Source of the DNA: Pseudomonas cremoricolorata | GTDB lineage: Bacteria; Pseudomonadota; Gammaproteobacteria; Pseudomonadales; Pseudomonadaceae | DNA length: 64,000 nucleotides | Assembly: GCF_000759535.1 (NCBI RefSeq) | Contig: NZ_CP009455.1 | Location: 2,604,001-2,668,000 of the forward strand | Direction: 5' to 3' | Part shown: one piece after another, positions 61,492 to 64,000 of the stretch | Numbering within the stretch: position 1 is the stretch's first letter | How the letters are laid out: each line of letters begins with the position of its first letter | Made by a program: the position numbers and the translations under genes | The notes under the pieces: generated by a model | What the model was told of the DNA's origin: nothing | Database searches by the model: none | The model's input: the letters and a program-made list of their open reading frames with translations, nothing else

Positions 61492-62577
61492 GTGAGCAAA
61501 CGAGCCTTTAACTTCTGCGCAGGCCCTGCTGCGCTGCCTGAAGCCGTCCTGCAACGGGCCCAGGCCGAGCTTCTCGACTGGCACGGCAAGGGCCTGTCGG
61601 TGATGGAAATGAGCCACCGTAGCGACGACTACGTGGCCATCGCGCAGAAGGCCGAGCAGGACCTGCGAGATCTCCTGTCCATTCCCTCGAACTACAAGGT
61701 GCTGTTCCTGCAAGGCGGCGCCAGCCAGCAGTTCGCCGAAATTCCGCTGAACCTGTTGCCGGAAAACGGCACCGCCGACTACATCGAGACCGGTATCTGG
61801 TCGAAAAAGGCCATCGAAGAAGCCCGCCGCTTCGGCAACGTCAACGTCGCCGCCAGCGCCAAGCCCTACGATTACCTCGCCATTCCCGGTCAGAACGAGT
61901 GGCAGCTCAGCGCCGATGCCGCCTACGTGCACTACGCCTCCAACGAAACCATCGGTGGCCTGCAGTTCGACTGGGTGCCGCAGACCGGTGATGTTCCGCT
62001 GGTGGTCGACATGTCGTCCGACATCCTCTCGAGGCCCATCGACGTTTCCCAGTACGGCCTGATCTATGCTGGCGCGCAGAAGAACATCGGCCCCAGCGGG
62101 CTGGTGGTGGTGATCGTTCGCGAAGACCTGCTCGGCCGCGCGCGCAGCAGTTGCCCGACCATGCTCGATTACAAGGTCGCGGCTGACAACGCGTCGATGT
62201 ACAACACCCCGGCCACTTACGCCTGGTACCTCTCGGGCCTGGTCTTCGAGTGGCTCAAGGAGCAGGGCGGCGTCGAGGCCATGGAGCAGCGCAACCGGGC
62301 CAAGAAAGATCGCCTTTACGGCTTCATCGATACCAGCGACTTCTACAGCAACCCCATCAGCCACAATGCTCGCTCGTGGATGAACGTGCCGTTCCGCCTG
62401 GCGGACGAGCGTCTCGACAAGGCCTTCCTGGCCGGTGCCGACGCCCGGGGCCTGCTCAACCTCAAGGGCCATCGCTCGGTCGGCGGCATGCGCGCCTCGA
62501 TCTACAACGCCCTGGGGCTGGATGCAGTCGAAGCACTGGTGGCCTACATGGGCGAATTCGAGAAGGAGCACGGTTGA
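61492..62577 (+). CDS. serC: Phosphoserine aminotransferase
   Basis: 361 residues, class V aminotransferase. FNFCAGPAALP at the start, FLQGGASQQFAEIP, and the PLP Lys in IYAGAQKNIGPSGL. Serine and pyridoxine biosynthesis. I chose GTG at 61492, giving VSKRAFNFCAGP; an in-frame GTG at 61486 and an out-of-frame ATG at 61490 are alternatives. The stop overlaps the pheA start (TGATG). Confidence 0.95.
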   Translation: MSKRAFNFCAGPAALPEAVLQRAQAELLDWHGKGLSVMEMSHRSDDYVAIAQKAEQDLRDLLSIPSNYKVLFLQGGASQQFAEIPLNLLPENGTADYIETGIWSKKAIEEARRFGNVNVAASAKPYDYLAIPGQNEWQLSADAAYVHYASNETIGGLQFDWVPQTGDVPLVVDMSSDILSRPIDVSQYGLIYAGAQKNIGPSGLVVVIVREDLLGRARSSCPTMLDYKVAADNASMYNTPATYAWYLSGLVFEWLKEQGGVEAMEQRNRAKKDRLYGFIDTSDFYSNPISHNARSWMNVPFRLADERLDKAFLAGADARGLLNLKGHRSVGGMRASIYNALGLDAVEALVAYMGEFEKEHG

Positions 62578-63671
62578 TGTCGGAACACGAGCTCAAGGCG
62601 CTGCGCGTGCGCATCGACAGCCTTGATGAAAAGATCCTCGAACTGATCAGCGACCGAGCGCGCTGCGCCCAGGAAGTGGCGCGGGTCAAGACCGCCACCC
62701 TGGCCGAGGGTGAACAGCCGGTGTTCTACCGACCCGAGCGTGAAGCGGCGGTACTCAAGCGCGTCATGGAGCGTAATCGTGGGCCGCTGGGTAACGAAGA
62801 GATGGCGCGCTTGTTCCGCGAAATCATGTCGTCGTGCCTGGCCCTGGAAGAGCCGCTCAAGGTCGCCTATCTCGGTCCTGAGGGCACGTTCACCCAAGCC
62901 GCCGCGATGAAGCACTTCGGTCACGCGGTGATCAGCCGGCCGATGGCTGCCATCGATGAAGTGTTCCGTGAGGTGGCCGCCGGTGCCGTCAACTTCGGTG
63001 TGGTGCCGGTGGAGAACTCTACCGAGGGCGCCGTCAGTCACACCCTCGACAGCTTCCTCGAGCACGACATGGTGATCTGCGGCGAGGTCGAGCTGCGCAT
63101 TCACCATCACCTGCTGGTGGGTGAAAACACCAAGACCGACAGCATCACCCGCATCTATTCCCACGCGCAGTCACTGGCGCAGTGCCGCAAGTGGCTCGAC
63201 GCGCACTACCCGAACGTCGAGCGAATTGCCGTGTCGAGCAACGCCGAGGCGGCCAAGCGGGTCAAGGGTGAGTGGAATTCGGCGGCCATCGCCGGCGAAA
63301 TGGCGGCCAGCCTGTATGGCCTGACCCATCTTGCCGAGAAGATCGAAGACCGACCGGACAACGCCACGCGCTTCCTGATGATCGGTAACCAGGAAGTGCC
63401 GCCGACCGGCGACGACAAGACCTCGATCATCGTTTCCATGAGCAACAAACCGGGTGCGCTGCATGAGCTGCTGGTGCCGTTCCACGAAAACGGTATCGAC
63501 CTCACGCGTATCGAAACCCGGCCGTCGCGCAGCGGTAAATGGACCTACGTGTTCTTCATCGATTTCGTCGGTCATCACCGCGATCCGCTGATCAAGGCCG
63601 TACTCGAGAGCATCAGGCAGGAAGCGGTGGGGCTGAAGGTGCTGGGCTCCTATCCGAAAGCGGTGCTCTAG
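62577..63671 (+). CDS. pheA: P-protein: chorismate mutase/prephenate dehydratase
   Basis: 364 residues. AroQ chorismate mutase domain (1-90, LRVRIDSLDEKILELISDRA), prephenate dehydratase domain (about 95-270, VAYLGPEGTFTQAA and NFGVVPVENSTEGAV), and ACT regulatory domain (about 280-360, with GALHELL and the ESRP-like ETRPSR). Phenylalanine synthesis, likely feedback-inhibited through ACT. Coupled to serC by a one-base overlap. Confidence 0.97.
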   Translation: MSEHELKALRVRIDSLDEKILELISDRARCAQEVARVKTATLAEGEQPVFYRPEREAAVLKRVMERNRGPLGNEEMARLFREIMSSCLALEEPLKVAYLGPEGTFTQAAAMKHFGHAVISRPMAAIDEVFREVAAGAVNFGVVPVENSTEGAVSHTLDSFLEHDMVICGEVELRIHHHLLVGENTKTDSITRIYSHAQSLAQCRKWLDAHYPNVERIAVSSNAEAAKRVKGEWNSAAIAGEMAASLYGLTHLAEKIEDRPDNATRFLMIGNQEVPPTGDDKTSIIVSMSNKPGALHELLVPFHENGIDLTRIETRPSRSGKWTYVFFIDFVGHHRDPLIKAVLESIRQEAVGLKVLGSYPKAVL

Positions 63672-63730
63672 GCTTTGGATGACGGTGGCTCGACTGGCAA
63701 CGATTGTCGTACAGAACAGGATTTCCACGC

Positions 63731-64000
63731 GTGGTTGAAGCGGTAGCAAAAGAGCCGGGCCCGATCGTCGGGCGCCTGGTGGTCGTGGGCCTGGGGCTGA
63801 TTGGTGGCTCGTTCGCCAAGGGCGTGCGCGAAAGCGGCCTGTGCCGGGAAGTGGTCGGGGTCGATCTGGATGCCGAGTCGCGGCGTCAGGCGGTGGCCCT
63901 GGGCGTGGTCGATCGGTGTGAGTCAGACCTTGTGCTGGCCTGCGTCGGCGCCGATGTGATCCAGCTGGCCGTGCCGATCCTGGCGATGGAAAAACTGCTG
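63731..64000 (+). CDS. tyrA: Prephenate dehydrogenase/EPSP synthase fusion, N-terminal part (cut by window edge)
   Basis: 90 codons are visible, open to the right edge. GTG at 63731 starts VVEAVAKEPGPIVGRLVVVGLGLIGGSFAKGVRE, with the dinucleotide-binding GLGLIGGS of cyclohexadienyl/prephenate dehydrogenase. In Pseudomonas this protein is fused to AroA (EPSP synthase); the fusion lies outside the window, so that part is inference. It follows pheA by 59 bases with no hisC between. Confidence 0.88.
   Translation, partial: MVEAVAKEPGPIVGRLVVVGLGLIGGSFAKGVRESGLCREVVGVDLDAESRRQAVALGVVDRCESDLVLACVGADVIQLAVPILAMEKLL

Noticed and set aside
63672..63730. Missing hisC2 as evidence of a deletion
   Set aside because: Direct pheA-tyrA/aroA adjacency is the ordinary arrangement in the P. 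putida group as far as I know, so it is lineage information rather than an anomaly.

Overview
The window reads as chromosomal core DNA of a fluorescent Pseudomonas, most likely of the P. putida group. Evidence: uniformly high G+C; dense operons; an intact oprH-phoP-phoQ locus; gacS beside cysM, rlmD, relA and mazG; the block nadA-bepA-tusA-like-perM-bcp-gcvR-dapA-bamC-MBL-purC; and the block ubiG-mupP-yciK / mtaD / mtnA / gyrA-serC-pheA-tyrA/aroA. pheA is followed directly by the tyrA/aroA fusion, with no hisC2 gene between them (P. aeruginosa has one there). There is no IS element, prophage, integrase or CRISPR array. The only obvious mobile-type DNA is a decayed rhs fragment at about 21.4-21.9 kb.

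Layout. 0-5 kb: edge of a GH17 glucan gene, an orphan betaine-type binding protein, heme oxygenase, a DUF945 protein and nadA. 5-12.8 kb: periplasmic protease/chaperone bepA, TusA-like protein, PerM-type permease, gcvR-bcp, and the dapA-bamC-MBL-purC operon, closed by tRNA-Ser(CGA) and a strong terminator. 13-18.4 kb: dienelactone hydrolase, oprH-phoP-phoQ with a four-copy GTTCAG array (candidate PhoP boxes), then dctA with a near-consensus sigma-54 promoter and palindromic upstream sites. 18.4-25.8 kb: sprT, Yip1-family protein, ttcA, a Tag-family glycosylase, the rhs remnant, arsC-wrbA-DUF2069, a thioredoxin lipoprotein, a META lipoprotein with its overlapping partner, and ldhA. 25.8-35.1 kb: gacS divergent from cysM-rlmD, then relA-mazG-DUF2058 and a small gene flanked by palindromes.

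35-45 kb: BenE-type transporter, glutaredoxin-like protein, folE, smr gene, isochorismatase-like hydrolase, prmB, a tail-anchored unknown, a secreted alpha/beta hydrolase, aroC, an MFS transporter and a degenerate acireductone-dioxygenase-like protein. 45-50 kb: DUF3509 protein, a regulatory-looking AT-rich intergenic region, ankyrin protein, an unknown gene preceded by a perfect hairpin, the MoxR/VWA pair and a DUF748 protein. 50-64 kb: cysK, lpxO, then the minus-strand group ubiG-mupP-yciK-eamA-DUF4265, the divergent MTA-salvage genes mtaD and mtnA, and gyrA-serC-pheA-tyrA/aroA running off the end.

Functional themes are amino-acid and cofactor biosynthesis (dapA, aroC, pheA, tyrA/aroA, serC, cysK, cysM, nadA, folE, ubiG), envelope sensing and remodelling (OprH/PhoPQ, BamC, BepA, MupP, LpxO), global regulation (GacS, RelA, GcvR) and translation/RNA modification (TtcA, RlmD, PrmB). 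No clearly new multigene system is visible. The most interesting material is regulatory architecture and degenerate paralogs, listed as findings.
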